A stretch of 64,000 bases of DNA from Kiloniella litopenaei (GCF_000982415.1 NZ_LANI01000022.1:61645-125644), one strand, 5' to 3'; shown: positions 36,157-45,854, numbered from the stretch's first letter. Notes: generated from the letters alone by a model not told the origin. A program made the numbers and translations.

Positions 36157-37053
36157 ATGTTTGATTATAGACAGCTTGCCACCCTTAACGCCATCCTGGA
36201 AGAAGGCAGCTTTGAAAAAGCCGCCCAAAAGCTCTTCATTACTCAGTCCGCTGTCTCACAACGGTTACGGCAACTTGAAGACAGTCTGGGGCAAACACTT
36301 GTTGTTCGCGGTACTCCCTTGACGGCAACCGCATCAGGTCAACGTCTTCTTAAGCACTATAAACAGGTAAGCCTGCTGGAAAACGAGTTGGGGGAAGACC
36401 TCAAAAACCAGAATAACGAAGGTTTTACAAACCTCACCATCGGCCTGAACGCTGATTCCATTGGCACGTGGTTTTTCGGCGCGGTTAAAAAATTCACTGA
36501 AACAAATAAAGTACTTCTGGAACTCAAAGTTGATGATCAAGAACAAACCCATCATCTGTTGCGAACGGGGGAAGTTCTTGGCTGTGTCAGTGGTAGCCCC
36601 CTCGCCGTTCAAGGATGTCGTTGTATCCCCTTGGGGCAGATGATTTACCAGCCTCTGGCCTCGCCTGATTTCGTAAAACACTATGCTCCAGAGGGCCTAA
36701 ACAAGGTCAATGCGGCAAGTATCCCTGTTGCGGTCTTTAACCGTAAAGATCCGCTCCAACACCGCTATCTGGAACAAAAATTCGGGATTACAACATTTCC
36801 GCACCACCTTATTCCCGCTTGTGACGGTTTTGTTGATGCCCTGCTTAAAGGCTTTGCTTACGGCCTTATCCCCAACCAACAAGGACAACCTTTTATAGAT
36901 AACGGCGATTTAGTTTCCATAGATCCCGGTCATAGAATCCCGGTCCCGCTTTATTGGCATATCTGGAATCTACATACCGATCTGATGAAAGAACTGACAA
37001 AAGCACTGGTATCGGAAGCCAAACGTGTTCTGACGCCGCTTCCTGATTGCTAG
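36157..37053 (+). CDS. argP: ArgP/IciA-like LysR-family regulator
   Basis: A 298-residue LysR protein. The HTH region MFDYRQLATLNAILEEGSFE and AAQKLFITQSAVSQRLRQLE matches ArgP (formerly IciA), an activator of argO/lysE that senses arginine and lysine. The effector domain has LNADSIGTWFFGAV, TGEVLGCVSGSPLAVQGC and FAYGLIPNQQ, which also fit ArgP. A LysE-type exporter is its likely target, though a GST gene intervenes. Confidence 0.85.
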   Translation: MFDYRQLATLNAILEEGSFEKAAQKLFITQSAVSQRLRQLEDSLGQTLVVRGTPLTATASGQRLLKHYKQVSLLENELGEDLKNQNNEGFTNLTIGLNADSIGTWFFGAVKKFTETNKVLLELKVDDQEQTHHLLRTGEVLGCVSGSPLAVQGCRCIPLGQMIYQPLASPDFVKHYAPEGLNKVNAASIPVAVFNRKDPLQHRYLEQKFGITTFPHHLIPACDGFVDALLKGFAYGLIPNQQGQPFIDNGDLVSIDPGHRIPVPLYWHIWNLHTDLMKELTKALVSEAKRVLTPLPDC

Positions 37054-37140
37054 GTTATTTAGTCTTGCACCCTGTCATGATGTGCCACCATTATCACGGC
37101 ATCTTTTAAATTACACTCAAAAGAATAAAGAACGAAATCA

Positions 37141-37944
37141 ATGCAAGATCGAAAATTTTATACAGAAGCCAACCGCATTTCCTGGAACGAAGCTGCGCCA
37201 CGGCATGAAGAGAAAAACCAGCAAAGGCTATTACAAGACGTCACTCAATCTGATTTCAATGCTCTGGAACCTGAACTGACTGAAACCTTAAGCCGTCTTG
37301 ATCTTCAGGGGAAACGGGTTGCCCAGATTTGCTGCAACAACGCAAAGGACTTGCTGTCTGTTATTAAAATGGGGGCCAGTTACGGCCTGGGTGTTGACGC
37401 CGCTTCAGCTTTTATTGATCAAGGAAATCAATTGATCAAAGCCACACACTATCAAGACCGAATGGAATTACTTGTCAGTGACGTCTATGACATTCCAAAT
37501 CAGTACAAAGAACAGTTTGATATTGTTCTCACCACGGTTGGCGTCATGAGCTGGATGCCAGATCTCTCGGCATTTTTTAAAGTCATTCACAGCCTGATCA
37601 AACCCGGTGGATACTATGTTGCCGAAGAAATGCATCCCGTATTGCTGATGTACGAAACAGATGATCAAGGCGTGTCTAGACCGCTCTATTCCTATTTCAA
37701 ACAAGATCCATGGAAAGATACAGATGGGCTGGATTATTTTGGGCACGTCAACTACGAATCAAGCCCAAGTTACAGCTTCCAGCACAAGATGGATGATATT
37801 CTTATGGCAGGGATCAATCTGAATATGAACCTGAAATATATCCGGGAAATTGATCGGGATATTTCAAATTTCTGCATGGATCTCGAGCACCAAGAAGCAA
37901 AACCGCCCCTTGGTTTTAATATGATCATGCAAAAATCAGAATAA
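37141..37944 (+). CDS. Class I SAM-dependent methyltransferase
   Basis: A 267-residue methyltransferase. The N-terminus (RKFYTEANRISWNEAAPRHE) resembles small-molecule methyltransferases. SAM-binding region VAQICCNNAKDLLSVIKMGA is an atypical version of the usual acidic GxGxG loop, with two adjacent Cys. It continues with FDIVLTTVGVMSWMPDL and LIKPGGYYVAEEMHPVLLMY. The substrate is unknown. It is convergent with rlmN. Confidence 0.82.
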   Translation: MQDRKFYTEANRISWNEAAPRHEEKNQQRLLQDVTQSDFNALEPELTETLSRLDLQGKRVAQICCNNAKDLLSVIKMGASYGLGVDAASAFIDQGNQLIKATHYQDRMELLVSDVYDIPNQYKEQFDIVLTTVGVMSWMPDLSAFFKVIHSLIKPGGYYVAEEMHPVLLMYETDDQGVSRPLYSYFKQDPWKDTDGLDYFGHVNYESSPSYSFQHKMDDILMAGINLNMNLKYIREIDRDISNFCMDLEHQEAKPPLGFNMIMQKSE

Positions 37945-37964
37945 TTTTTGCAGAGCTATTTCAT

Positions 37965-38007
37965 AAAAAAGGTCTGTATCGGGAAAAGTCAGACAACGGG
38001 CCTTTTT
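37965..38007. terminator. Possible bidirectional terminator between methyltransferase and rlmN
   Basis: AAAAAAGG...CCTTTTT flanks an inner TCTG/CAGA pairing. The stem is interrupted, so strength is uncertain, but T-runs occur on both strands and the flanking genes converge. Confidence 0.35.
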
Positions 38008-38014
38008 AGTTTAG

Positions 38015-39235
38015 TTATTCTGCCGCGCAGGGTTTCTTTGTTTTACGCTTTCTTTCTGATTCAGACTTTAACTGCCCACAAGCTGCAAGTATGTCCTCGC
38101 CTCTTGTAGTGCGGATCGGTGCTGATACACCCTTTTCAAAAAGATAGTTTGAAAAACGTCGGATTTGATTGTTCGAAGAACATTCAAAAAACGATCCTGG
38201 CCAGGGATTGAAAGGAATTAAGTTAATCTTGGCCGGGATTCCCTTAAGAAGCTGCAACAATTTCTTCGCATCTTCCATGGAATCATTCACATCCTTGAGC
38301 ATGACGTACTCAAAGGTAATACGACGGGAATTACTGACACCCGGATATTCCCGACAGGCATCCAGCAATTCTTTCAGCGGATACTTGTTGTTGATCGGCA
38401 TGATCTTGCTTCGGGTTTCATCGTCAACCGCATGAAGGGAAATCGCAAGGTTCACCCCCAGATCAACCCCGCAGCGCCGAATTTCAGGTACAACACCAGA
38501 CGTTGACAGCGTAATACGTCGTCTGGAAATGGTCAGACCTTCGCCATCCATAACGATATTCAAAGCCGCTTTGACATTTTCATAGTTATAGAGCGGTTCA
38601 CCCATGCCCATCATGACAATGTTTGTCACCCGACGTCCGGGTGCAGAACTTGGCCACTCTTCCATGGCGTCTCTGGCATGGATGATCTGGGAAACAATTT
38701 CATTAGGGGACAGGTTACGAACAAGCGGCTGCGTTCCCGTGTGACAGAACTTACAGGTCAAGGTGCAGCCAACCTGTGATGAAACACAGAGCGTGCCGCG
38801 ATCTTCTTCAGGGATAAAAACAGTCTCGACTTCGTTTCCATCGGGAAAACGAAGGAGCCATTTGCGGGTACCGTCAACCGAGATCAGATCTTCGACAATT
38901 TCCGGACGCCCAACAACATACCCAGCTTCAAGCTTTTCCCGAAAGGGCTTGCCCAGGGACGTCATTTCTTCGAAGGACGCAGCACCACGGTTATAAATCC
39001 ACTGCCAAAGTTGTTTGGCGCGAAACTTCGCTTCGCCGAGACCGATAACTTCTGCTTCCAACTCTTCGCGAGACAGACCCACTAGAATCTTTCGACCATC
39101 AGCTGAATGCGACGCAGGTGGCGCAAAGGCTTTCGCGTGCCCCCGAGAGCCAGCATTGCTGTTCTGCGCTTGCTTAGCTTGCACATCGGCTGCATTCTCA
39201 GCTGTGGCTTCTGTGATTTTCGGTGCTGTGGTCAT
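38015..39235 (-). CDS. rlmN: 23S rRNA (adenine2503-C2) / tRNA (adenine37-C2) methyltransferase
   Basis: Radical SAM enzyme that methylates C2 of A2503 in 23S rRNA and A37 in certain tRNAs. The 406-residue protein has the CxxxCxxC cluster motif in [11 protein letters not shown], then [27 protein letters not shown] and [21 protein letters not shown] second conserved Cys lies near the end (AACGQL). The first ~45 residues are an Ala/Ser-rich extension, longer than in E. coli. Confidence 0.95.
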   Translation of the reverse strand: MTTAPKITEATAENAADVQAKQAQNSNAGSRGHAKAFAPPASHSADGRKILVGLSREELEAEVIGLGEAKFRAKQLWQWIYNRGAASFEEMTSLGKPFREKLEAGYVVGRPEIVEDLISVDGTRKWLLRFPDGNEVETVFIPEEDRGTLCVSSQVGCTLTCKFCHTGTQPLVRNLSPNEIVSQIIHARDAMEEWPSSAPGRRVTNIVMMGMGEPLYNYENVKAALNIVMDGEGLTISRRRITLSTSGVVPEIRRCGVDLGVNLAISLHAVDDETRSKIMPINNKYPLKELLDACREYPGVSNSRRITFEYVMLKDVNDSMEDAKKLLQLLKGIPAKINLIPFNPWPGSFFECSSNNQIRRFSNYLFEKGVSAPIRTTRGEDILAACGQLKSESERKRKTKKPCAAE

Positions 39236-39438
39236 AGCTCATCAATCCTTATGGCAGATATTTTATCTGCGATTGAGGCTTAAATAAAGCGAGTCACTTC
39301 CGGGTTCAAGTGGATTCGCTCTGCAATAACTGCATAACAGCCGCTTGCATTGGTTTAGAAACACTCAATAGCCCCTAAGTGACTGCTTTATCCCAATCAA
39401 AACAGTCACAGAGAGAGCATCACCCAAATATCAAAGTA

Positions 39439-39984
39439 TTATTTTTTACCGCATGCCTGATTAATGGCACGATAAGCTGCTGAAAAACCACTTAAAGAGT
39501 AGGTGTCTTTGGTTTTTGTTCCACGCCCGGAAACACCACGGACGATCAGCTTGGACCCTTTGATCATCGCGTTGATTACCTTCTGATCATCTTCTTGATT
39601 GTAAGCCCAGGCGCTATCCCCAGCCGTAAAAAATTTATAGCTACTTTTCCCGACACTGAGGGTTACTTGAGAATCCGGACGATAGCTGTAACCAGCTTGA
39701 ATAGAGATTTCATCCCAGCGCTTTTCACCAGCTCTATGAGATACAACCAGATAGATATCACCGCGCTTATTGTACTTCCCTTCAGCTTTCTTGGGAACCG
39801 AGTTCATAAAACACACTTTATGCCCATTTTCGGTATAGCTGTAAGAAGTCCAGTCCTTGTGTTGTCCAATCGCTTTAATTCCCTGGGCGGAACTTGTCGT
39901 CGCGGTCAATGCGGACAGGCCAAAGGAAACAGATAGCATAAGGGCCATAGGAATGGCGGATTTCATTGACAATAGCTTACTCAT
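39439..39984 (-). CDS. Invasion-associated locus B (IalB) family protein
   Basis: A 181-residue exported protein. The signal peptide (SAIPMALMLSVSFGLSALTA) ends near Ala33 (TSSAQG). The mature part has IKAIGQHKDWTSYSYTENGH, KVCFMNSVPKK, IYLVVSHRAGEKRWDEISIQ and a Cys near the C-terminus (INQACGKK), as in the IalB family common in alphaproteobacteria. In Bartonella IalB aids erythrocyte entry; in free-living species the role is unclear. GGGAAG before the ATG at 39984 supports this start over one six codons upstream. Confidence 0.85.
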   Translation of the reverse strand: MSKLLSMKSAIPMALMLSVSFGLSALTATTSSAQGIKAIGQHKDWTSYSYTENGHKVCFMNSVPKKAEGKYNKRGDIYLVVSHRAGEKRWDEISIQAGYSYRPDSQVTLSVGKSSYKFFTAGDSAWAYNQEDDQKVINAMIKGSKLIVRGVSGRGTKTKDTYSLSGFSAAYRAINQACGKK

Positions 39985-40091
39985 TATCTTCCCAGTTATC
40001 ATAATACTCTGCGCGGTTAATTCTCTTAATTCTCACCACTAAACCATAAAATAGGTGATTCTAAGGCAGGTCTTCTGATTTCACCAGACAC

Positions 40092-40640
40092 TTAGTCTTT
40101 TTTAGTTCGAATGATCTGCCCGCCTTGAACATGTTTGGGCAATGGAACCGCAGCAGCCCTTGAATTAACAGGCCTTCCAGGAAACCGTCCCATAGAAATC
40201 AATCTGTCATAAAGCACGATTGCACCAGCTACACCAACATTCACACAGAATTTCATTGGAATTTTTACAATAAAGTCACAACGTTCTTGCATTTCCGGTG
40301 ACAGAGACCCTTTTTCAGGCCCTAAAACATAAGCAGCCTGCATAGGGTGACGAAAGCTCGGAAGCTCGATTGATTCGTCTGTAAGTTCAACCCCGACCAA
40401 CTGCACACCTTTTGGCAGGACCATTTCTTCAACATTGTCGAAATTATAAAGCGGCAAGGTCTTTGCAGCATCTGATGTATCAGATTGTTTGACCTGTTTT
40501 GCATCATAATGCGGCGCAACAGTAAAAAAGAAACTGGCCCCGAAACTATGGGCGGAACGAAGCAGATTCCCCAGATTCATGGGTTTGCTGCCGCCCTCGA
40601 CCCCCATGCCAAAAAATCCTCTCATGGTTCTCTCTGCCAT
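40092..40640 (-). CDS. SpoU/TrmH-family RNA methyltransferase
   Basis: A 182-residue SPOUT methyltransferase. The three SpoU motifs are visible: NLGNLLRSAHSFGAS (motif 1, with the catalytic Arg), AAYVLGPEKGSLSPEM (motif 2) and IVKIPMKFCVNVGVAGAIVL (motif 3). The knot region binds SAM; it probably makes a 2'-O-methyl on tRNA or rRNA. It is shorter than TrmH or RlmB and has no RNA-binding extension. The target is unassigned. Confidence 0.88.
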   Translation of the reverse strand: MAERTMRGFFGMGVEGGSKPMNLGNLLRSAHSFGASFFFTVAPHYDAKQVKQSDTSDAAKTLPLYNFDNVEEMVLPKGVQLVGVELTDESIELPSFRHPMQAAYVLGPEKGSLSPEMQERCDFIVKIPMKFCVNVGVAGAIVLYDRLISMGRFPGRPVNSRAAAVPLPKHVQGGQIIRTKKD

Positions 40641-40784
40641 CGTCTTAATTCAGGTCCTTCTTAAGCCTGTTAATCGTCGTTATTTTGCGCCTATAATGCC
40701 AGCACAAAACAAGTGGGTGGTTGAGCCCCTCGGTTCAGAATAGTTCTGAATTGAGCCTCGTATACTTAATATAAGAGTTTTCTA

Positions 40785-41837
40785 GTGTCCGATTTAACAA
40801 AAAACAACAGTTCATCCTCTGGTGAGGGTCAAAATAACCCAATTATGGTCGAAGTAACCCGGGGAAACATGGTCGAAAGTATTCATCGGGCATCTTATGC
40901 CGTTGTTGATACCGACGGAAAGGTTGTTTTATCTGGTGGTGATTACGAAAAAATCACCTATGGACGCTCGGCAATTAAATGTATGCAGGCTCTTCCATTG
41001 ATTGAAAGTGGTGCCGCAGATGCGTTTGATCTAACCGATGCAGAAATATCCATTGCCTGTGCCAGTCACGACGGGCAACCCGAACACGTTGAAACTGTCC
41101 TAAAATGGTTAAAAAAAATCGACTGTACCGAAGACGATCTGGAATGTGGATCGCACCTTCCCTACCATATTCCTTCGATGGTTGATCTCTTGAAAAACGG
41201 TGGTTCTGAATCGGCCCTGCACAACAACTGTTCAGGTAAACACACAGGTTTTCTGACTGTTTGCAAGCAACTTGGATATGACCTCAAAGGCTATGTGAAA
41301 TATGAACATCCGTTACAACAACGTATCCTTGGGGCGATGGAAACCATGTGTGGAATGGATCTTGGCGATGCACCACGTGGCATAGATGGCTGTGGCATAC
41401 CGGTTATCGGTGTGCCCCTTGCAAACATTGCACTGGCTATGGCCCGTTTTGCAGATCCCTCCGATCAACCAGAAGCCCGCCAGGAAGCGTGCCAACGCAT
41501 TAACAATGCCATTGCAGCAGAACCCTTTATGATCGCCGGATCAGATCGCTTCTGCACAAAAATTGTTGAAGCAACCAAAGGGCGTGCCTTAATCAAAACC
41601 GGGGCCGAAGGTGTTTACACAGGCATTATTCCTGAACTCGGCCTCGGCATTGCACTCAAAGCTGATGACGGTGTCACACGCTCAGCCGAGACCGTCATCG
41701 GAATGATTTTAAAACACCTGAAAGTCATTGATGACGAAACAGCCCATACGATGAAGGACGTTCTGGAACCCCCACTGTTTAACCGTGCAGGCATTCAGGT
41801 TGGCCAGGTTCGCGCAGCCCAAAACGTCCGCTTCTAA
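40785..41837 (+). CDS. L-asparaginase, thermolabile AnsA (Rhizobium etli II-like) type
   Basis: Hydrolyses asparagine to aspartate and ammonia. This 350-residue protein belongs to the asparaginase II family that differs in fold from the E. coli enzymes. Motifs: YGRSAIKCMQALP (the SxxK active-site pair), CASHDGQPEHVE, HNNCSGKHTGFLTV with CxxK, and RGIDGCGIPVIGV with a further Cys; in the R. etli enzyme these residues bind zinc and catalyse. It starts at a GTG codon. A hairpin follows at 41848-41892. Confidence 0.9.
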   Translation: MSDLTKNNSSSSGEGQNNPIMVEVTRGNMVESIHRASYAVVDTDGKVVLSGGDYEKITYGRSAIKCMQALPLIESGAADAFDLTDAEISIACASHDGQPEHVETVLKWLKKIDCTEDDLECGSHLPYHIPSMVDLLKNGGSESALHNNCSGKHTGFLTVCKQLGYDLKGYVKYEHPLQQRILGAMETMCGMDLGDAPRGIDGCGIPVIGVPLANIALAMARFADPSDQPEARQEACQRINNAIAAEPFMIAGSDRFCTKIVEATKGRALIKTGAEGVYTGIIPELGLGIALKADDGVTRSAETVIGMILKHLKVIDDETAHTMKDVLEPPLFNRAGIQVGQVRAAQNVRF

Positions 41838-41847
41838 AGAAGACACA

Positions 41848-41892
41848 AAACCTCCTTTCTGATTATTTCCTTTATAATGAGAGAGGAGGTTT
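41848..41892 (+). terminator. Long-loop hairpin after the asparaginase gene
   Basis: AAACCTCCTTTCT pairs with AGAGAGGAGGTTT (13 bp, one G-U) across a 19-nt loop. Only three T follow, so termination is uncertain. It sits between the asparaginase and the next methyltransferase gene. Confidence 0.45.
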
Positions 41893-41973
41893 CTCCAGAA
41901 GCGTTATATACCAAAACTGCAACACTCAAATCTGCTACCCGCAAACCCTTTTAGAGGAATCGGCTTAACCACA

Positions 41974-43230
41974 ATGACCGTTCAGCCAGAAGTACAAGAT
42001 CAATACGAAGCTTATCCCTATCCGTCCAGAAATCCTGCGGATGAACAAAAACGACTGATCACAGGATCGCCAAGTAATCTCGCAGAGCTGAACCACTACC
42101 TTTTTGCTGGAAAAAGAGATTTTTCCAAACCCTTTCGGGCTTTGGTTGCCGGGGGTGGTACAGGTGACGCAACAATCATGCTGGCACAACAGCTTGCCGA
42201 TGCATCAAAAGATGGAAAAGGCCAAGCAGGACAGGTTACCTACCTCGATCTTTCTTCGGCATCGCGTGCAATTGTCGAAGCCAGAGCAAAAGCCCGCGGC
42301 CTGAACAATATAACCTTCCTGAGCGGTTCCCTGCTTGATTTGCCAAGTCTGGATTTGGAACCGTTTGATTACATAGATTGCTGCGGTGTCCTCCACCATC
42401 TCACCTCTCCTGCACTGGGGCTGAAAGCGCTAACTTCTGTTCTTAAGGAAGACGGCGGTATCGGAATAATGGTTTATGGGCAATACGGGCGTGAAGGGGT
42501 CTACCCAATGCAGGACCTTCTTCGCAGTCTGGGGAAAGAGTGTTCGAGTTTAGCTGAAAAAGTAAAATTAACTCGTCGCCTTTTGGAAAAGCTTCCCCCA
42601 ACCAACAGCTTTAATCGCAATCCTTTTGTTATTGATCATAAAGCCAGCGATGCGGAACTTGTCGACCTGCTTTTACATAGTTGTGACAGAGCTTACACCG
42701 TTCCACAAGTTGCCGATCTAGTCGCATCATCAGGGTTAGAGCTCACGGCTTTTGTTGAACCCATTCGCTACAAAGTCGAAACCTATGTGAAAGATGCAAA
42801 GCTTCTTCAACATGCACATGCACTCCCCCCAATAGAACAAGCTGCTGTCGCGGAAAAACTGGCCAGCAACATGAAACTTCACGTGTTCTATCTATCGCGT
42901 CGAAAAGATACAGTTGCCGATCTATCCCAGGCAGAAAAGGCAATCCCGATCTTCCGCGAAATGCAACCCGATGTCATTGCAAAAAGCCTGCAGAAAACAT
43001 CGGCACTAAAAAGTAATCTGGATGGCATCCCCCTGAATCTTCCTTTGCCCCGCCTGTCTTCTGCAATCGCAAAAAGATGTGATGGCAAAAACAATCTGTC
43101 CGATATTTTTGCAGAGCTAAAAGAACTGGACGCACGATTGGAATGGGACAAATTCCTGCAACAGTTCAAAGAGTTTTACCGTGTGTTCAATAATCTGAAT
43201 CACCTGCTTCTCAGGTACGACGACAATTGA
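41974..43230 (+). CDS. Class I SAM-dependent methyltransferase with C-terminal regulatory-like domain
   Basis: A 418-residue protein. It opens VQDQYEAYPYPSRNPADEQK, a signature of a family seen in Rhodospirillales-like genomes. The SAM loop is ALVAGGGTGDATIMLAQQL (about 52-70), followed by YLDLSSASRAIVEARAKARG and YIDCCGVLHHLTSPALGLKA. After residue ~200 comes a non-catalytic part, ending with LPRLSSAIAKRCDGKNNLSD, which resembles the winged-helix motif of PqqD-like proteins. The substrate is unknown. Confidence 0.82.
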   Translation: MTVQPEVQDQYEAYPYPSRNPADEQKRLITGSPSNLAELNHYLFAGKRDFSKPFRALVAGGGTGDATIMLAQQLADASKDGKGQAGQVTYLDLSSASRAIVEARAKARGLNNITFLSGSLLDLPSLDLEPFDYIDCCGVLHHLTSPALGLKALTSVLKEDGGIGIMVYGQYGREGVYPMQDLLRSLGKECSSLAEKVKLTRRLLEKLPPTNSFNRNPFVIDHKASDAELVDLLLHSCDRAYTVPQVADLVASSGLELTAFVEPIRYKVETYVKDAKLLQHAHALPPIEQAAVAEKLASNMKLHVFYLSRRKDTVADLSQAEKAIPIFREMQPDVIAKSLQKTSALKSNLDGIPLNLPLPRLSSAIAKRCDGKNNLSDIFAELKELDARLEWDKFLQQFKEFYRVFNNLNHLLLRYDDN

Positions 43231-43311
43231 AATTATTCACTTAAAACATGACAAGCTCTTTTGGCTGCAGTAGGCTTTAGGTCCTCTCTGGCCGCCAAGG
43301 CATCTAAATTT

Positions 43312-44253
43312 ATGTCCCGTTTCAAAAATATCCCAGCTCCTTTGCAAGGTGCTCTTTTAGTTGTTCTTGCCACTTTCGGCTTTTCAGTGATGAACTTGCT
43401 CGTTCGCATTGCAGCTGAAGAATTACCCCTGTTCGAGGTCACTTTTTTCCGTAATTTCTTTGCCTTTGTTTTTATGCTGCCCTGGATGCATAAGATTGGC
43501 TTTGGAGAACTTAAGACAAAACATCTGAAATTACATTTTCTACGTTCTGTCGTGGGCATATCAGCTATGGTGGTCTGGTTCGCGTCTGTAAGTTGGCTTC
43601 CAATGGCTCAGGCTGTGGCGCTGAACTTTACTGTTCCTCTTTTCGCAACAATTGGTGCAGCCCTTATTCTTAAGGAAGATGTCAAACTTCGCCGTTGGGG
43701 CGCAACAATTATGGGGTTTGTAGGTGTACTGGTTATTGTACGACCTGGCTTCGGCGACTTCAGTCCCTTGTTATTCCTACCCGTTTTAGCCGCATTATTG
43801 ATGGCCGGATCAGTTATGATCGTAAAAACCCTAACCAAAACAGACTCTTCGAGTGTTACAGTCTTTTATACAACGATTTTCATGACCCTTCTCTCATTAG
43901 TGCCCGCCATTTTTGTTTGGAAATGGCCAAGCACAGAAGTCTGGTATGCAGTTATTGGTTTGGGTGTCATCGGGGCCATTAGTAATCTGCTGATCACCAA
44001 AGCGCTTTCGATTGCCGATGCTTCGGCGGTTATGCCATTTGACTATGCCCGACTTCCCTTTATGGCGCTTATGGCTTTTTTGGCTTTTGGCGAAATTCCG
44101 GATATATGGACATGGATCGGGGGCGGGATTATCGCGTGTTCGGCAATCTATATCGCACAGCGGGAAGCAAGCATTCGCAAGAAAGCGGCCGCCCAATTAT
44201 CAAACCGGGATACAGTTAAACCCGCGAGCAATGCACCCCAAGGGACGCTCTAG
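43312..44253 (+). CDS. EamA/DMT-family transporter
   Basis: A 313-residue membrane protein with ten hydrophobic segments and two EamA repeats (GALLVVLATFGFSVMNLLVR, WFASVSWLPMAQAVALNFTV in the first; LFLPVLAALLMAGSVMIVKT in the second), typical of drug/metabolite exporters. A basic C-terminal tail follows. I start at the ATG at 43312; a TTG 17 codons upstream is open but has no ribosome site. The substrate is not readable. Confidence 0.88.
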   Translation: MSRFKNIPAPLQGALLVVLATFGFSVMNLLVRIAAEELPLFEVTFFRNFFAFVFMLPWMHKIGFGELKTKHLKLHFLRSVVGISAMVVWFASVSWLPMAQAVALNFTVPLFATIGAALILKEDVKLRRWGATIMGFVGVLVIVRPGFGDFSPLLFLPVLAALLMAGSVMIVKTLTKTDSSSVTVFYTTIFMTLLSLVPAIFVWKWPSTEVWYAVIGLGVIGAISNLLITKALSIADASAVMPFDYARLPFMALMAFLAFGEIPDIWTWIGGGIIACSAIYIAQREASIRKKAAAQLSNRDTVKPASNAPQGTL

Positions 44254-44277
44254 CTTCTAGAATGTTAAAGATTGCTC

Positions 44278-45000
44278 TTAACTTGGGTTTCCCACTGACT
44301 GGCGCTGCCGAAGACGATCCAATGCATCTTGCCATTTTTGCACAACTTCAAGCGGAGTACTCTTAGAAAAAGCCAAATACATGTCATATTGCCCAATAAG
44401 AGCGATCTCACTCACCACATCCACGGAAATACCTTCTTCCTTAGCCATATAGGACATGTAAGCATCCGATGTTTCCAACAGGTCATAGCGGCCCTTGAGC
44501 AATAAGAACATCGCTTTGTTAACATTCACAATTTTATTAAGATTCTGGAACCTTAACGTGGTCAATAGCTCTTCGCCTGCACCGCCTAATTGAACAGCGA
44601 TATTACCGACTTTCCGTGCTTGGTCTAAATTCTCTTCATTTGTACCTTGATACAGGTGTTTATTTGCTTTTTCAGCGTAAAGACCGATACGGACGGTATA
44701 GAGCGGACCAACCCAGTGAAAAACATCTTCCCTTTTAGGGGTTCTTACGATTGAAAAAATGCCAACCTCAGGGATTTCTTGCGCATATTTATATGCGCGC
44801 GCCCAAGGCAAAACAGTTATCTTGGGTTCTTCTCCTACTTCCTTTGAAAGCTCACGAATAATATTTGGGCCGATGCCTTTTAACTCTTTACCTTCCATAT
44901 AGTTATACGGAGGGAAATCTTCAGTATAAAACTCTAGGGCACTTACATTACCAAGTGTCAGGAAGCAAAAAAGCCAGCCGCAAAACAATGTTTTTATCAT
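44278..45000 (-). CDS. Periplasmic substrate-binding protein, amino-acid type (SBP_bac_3)
   Basis: A 240-residue protein with an N-terminal signal peptide (LFCGWLFCFLTLGNVSALEF). The mature protein has the type-3 periplasmic binding fold: FYTEDFPPYNYMEGKELKG, GPNIIRELSKEVGEEPKITV, PWARAYKYAQEIPEVGIFS and VAVQLGGAGEELL. CAGGA stands 8 nt before the chosen ATG at 45000. No permease or ATPase gene is adjacent, so it may be an orphan receptor. It is not a lipoprotein by sequence. Confidence 0.85.
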   Translation of the reverse strand: MIKTLFCGWLFCFLTLGNVSALEFYTEDFPPYNYMEGKELKGIGPNIIRELSKEVGEEPKITVLPWARAYKYAQEIPEVGIFSIVRTPKREDVFHWVGPLYTVRIGLYAEKANKHLYQGTNEENLDQARKVGNIAVQLGGAGEELLTTLRFQNLNKIVNVNKAMFLLLKGRYDLLETSDAYMSYMAKEEGISVDVVSEIALIGQYDMYLAFSKSTPLEVVQKWQDALDRLRQRQSVGNPS

Positions 45001-45110
45001 ATTTCTATTCCTGAGCAATCTCAGCGCGCAATACTATCGTATGCAATAAAGATTAGAAAAATACTAAAATTACACAAAATATATTGCGTAAATTTTTTTC
45101 TGAGCAAAGG

Positions 45111-45485
45111 CTAATCGTTCACATCCAGCCAAGCTTGCGCTTTTTCTACGTGCTGTTCAGTTATATGCTTCTTCACTGAATTTATAGCCGCAATAAGAAC
45201 CGAGATGTCATCGGTAAAACCAAAAGCAATAATAAAATCAGGAATTAAGTCAGCCGGTACAACAAAATAAGCCAGCGCCGCCATCAATATGGCTTTTGCT
45301 TTGAGGGGCGTTTTCCGATCGGTCGCGCAGAAATAGGCCGCTAAAAGCTTTTCAGAAAAGGTTATTTTTAAAGCAACTTTCTTAAGTTTCTTCAAAAACC
45401 CTTTTTTAACAACTTTTTCATCAGCTGCTAATAGAGCTGGTTCCGCATCTTTAGGATCTGGCTTATTAAGTTGAATAAATCTCAT
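45111..45485 (-). CDS. YkvA-family (DUF1232) protein
   Basis: A 124-residue protein with the DUF1232 core: MAALAYFVVPADLIPDFIIA and FGFTDDISVLIAAINSV, which is mostly hydrophobic. Family members are small membrane-associated proteins with no defined function. Upstream of the core is a basic segment (KKGFLKKLKKVALKITFSEK). The start is uncertain: ATGs at 45485 and 45527 are both open and neither has a clear ribosome site. Confidence 0.8.
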   Translation of the reverse strand: MRFIQLNKPDPKDAEPALLAADEKVVKKGFLKKLKKVALKITFSEKLLAAYFCATDRKTPLKAKAILMAALAYFVVPADLIPDFIIAFGFTDDISVLIAAINSVKKHITEQHVEKAQAWLDVND

Positions 45486-45542
45486 ACAACAAAGATGTGA
45501 AGATATAGGACTTATTGCAAGCCCCATAACTCTTTCGGCTAT

Positions 45543-45854
45543 TTAAACTTTAGAAGCAAAGAGGTTCATTTTTTTGGCGAGTTGAACATCAAGCTCTGAC
45601 AGGCCGTCACAATCATGTGTCGTCAGGACAATATCCACTTTATTATAAACATTGAACCATTCCGGGTGGTGCCCCATTTTTTCAGCAACAAGGGCAACAC
45701 GGTTCATAAAACCCCAAGCTTGATTAAAGGTTTTAAAGGTAAAGACCTTACGGATAGCATCTCGGTCACTTTCCAGAGTCCAACCTACCAGTTCCTGAAG
45801 AAAGTCTGCTCTCTCACTATCAGACAGCTTTGTGGGAATTTTGCGTTCCGGCAT
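45543..45854 (-). CDS. 4a-hydroxytetrahydrobiopterin dehydratase
   Basis: A 103-residue pterin-4a-carbinolamine dehydratase. It recycles the pterin cofactor of aromatic amino acid hydroxylases; some members moonlight as coactivators. The conserved [40 protein letters not shown] and [17 protein letters not shown] (with the His-His-Pro active site) are all present. No phenylalanine hydroxylase gene lies nearby. Confidence 0.93.
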   Translation of the reverse strand: MPERKIPTKLSDSERADFLQELVGWTLESDRDAIRKVFTFKTFNQAWGFMNRVALVAEKMGHHPEWFNVYNKVDIVLTTHDCDGLSELDVQLAKKMNLFASKV

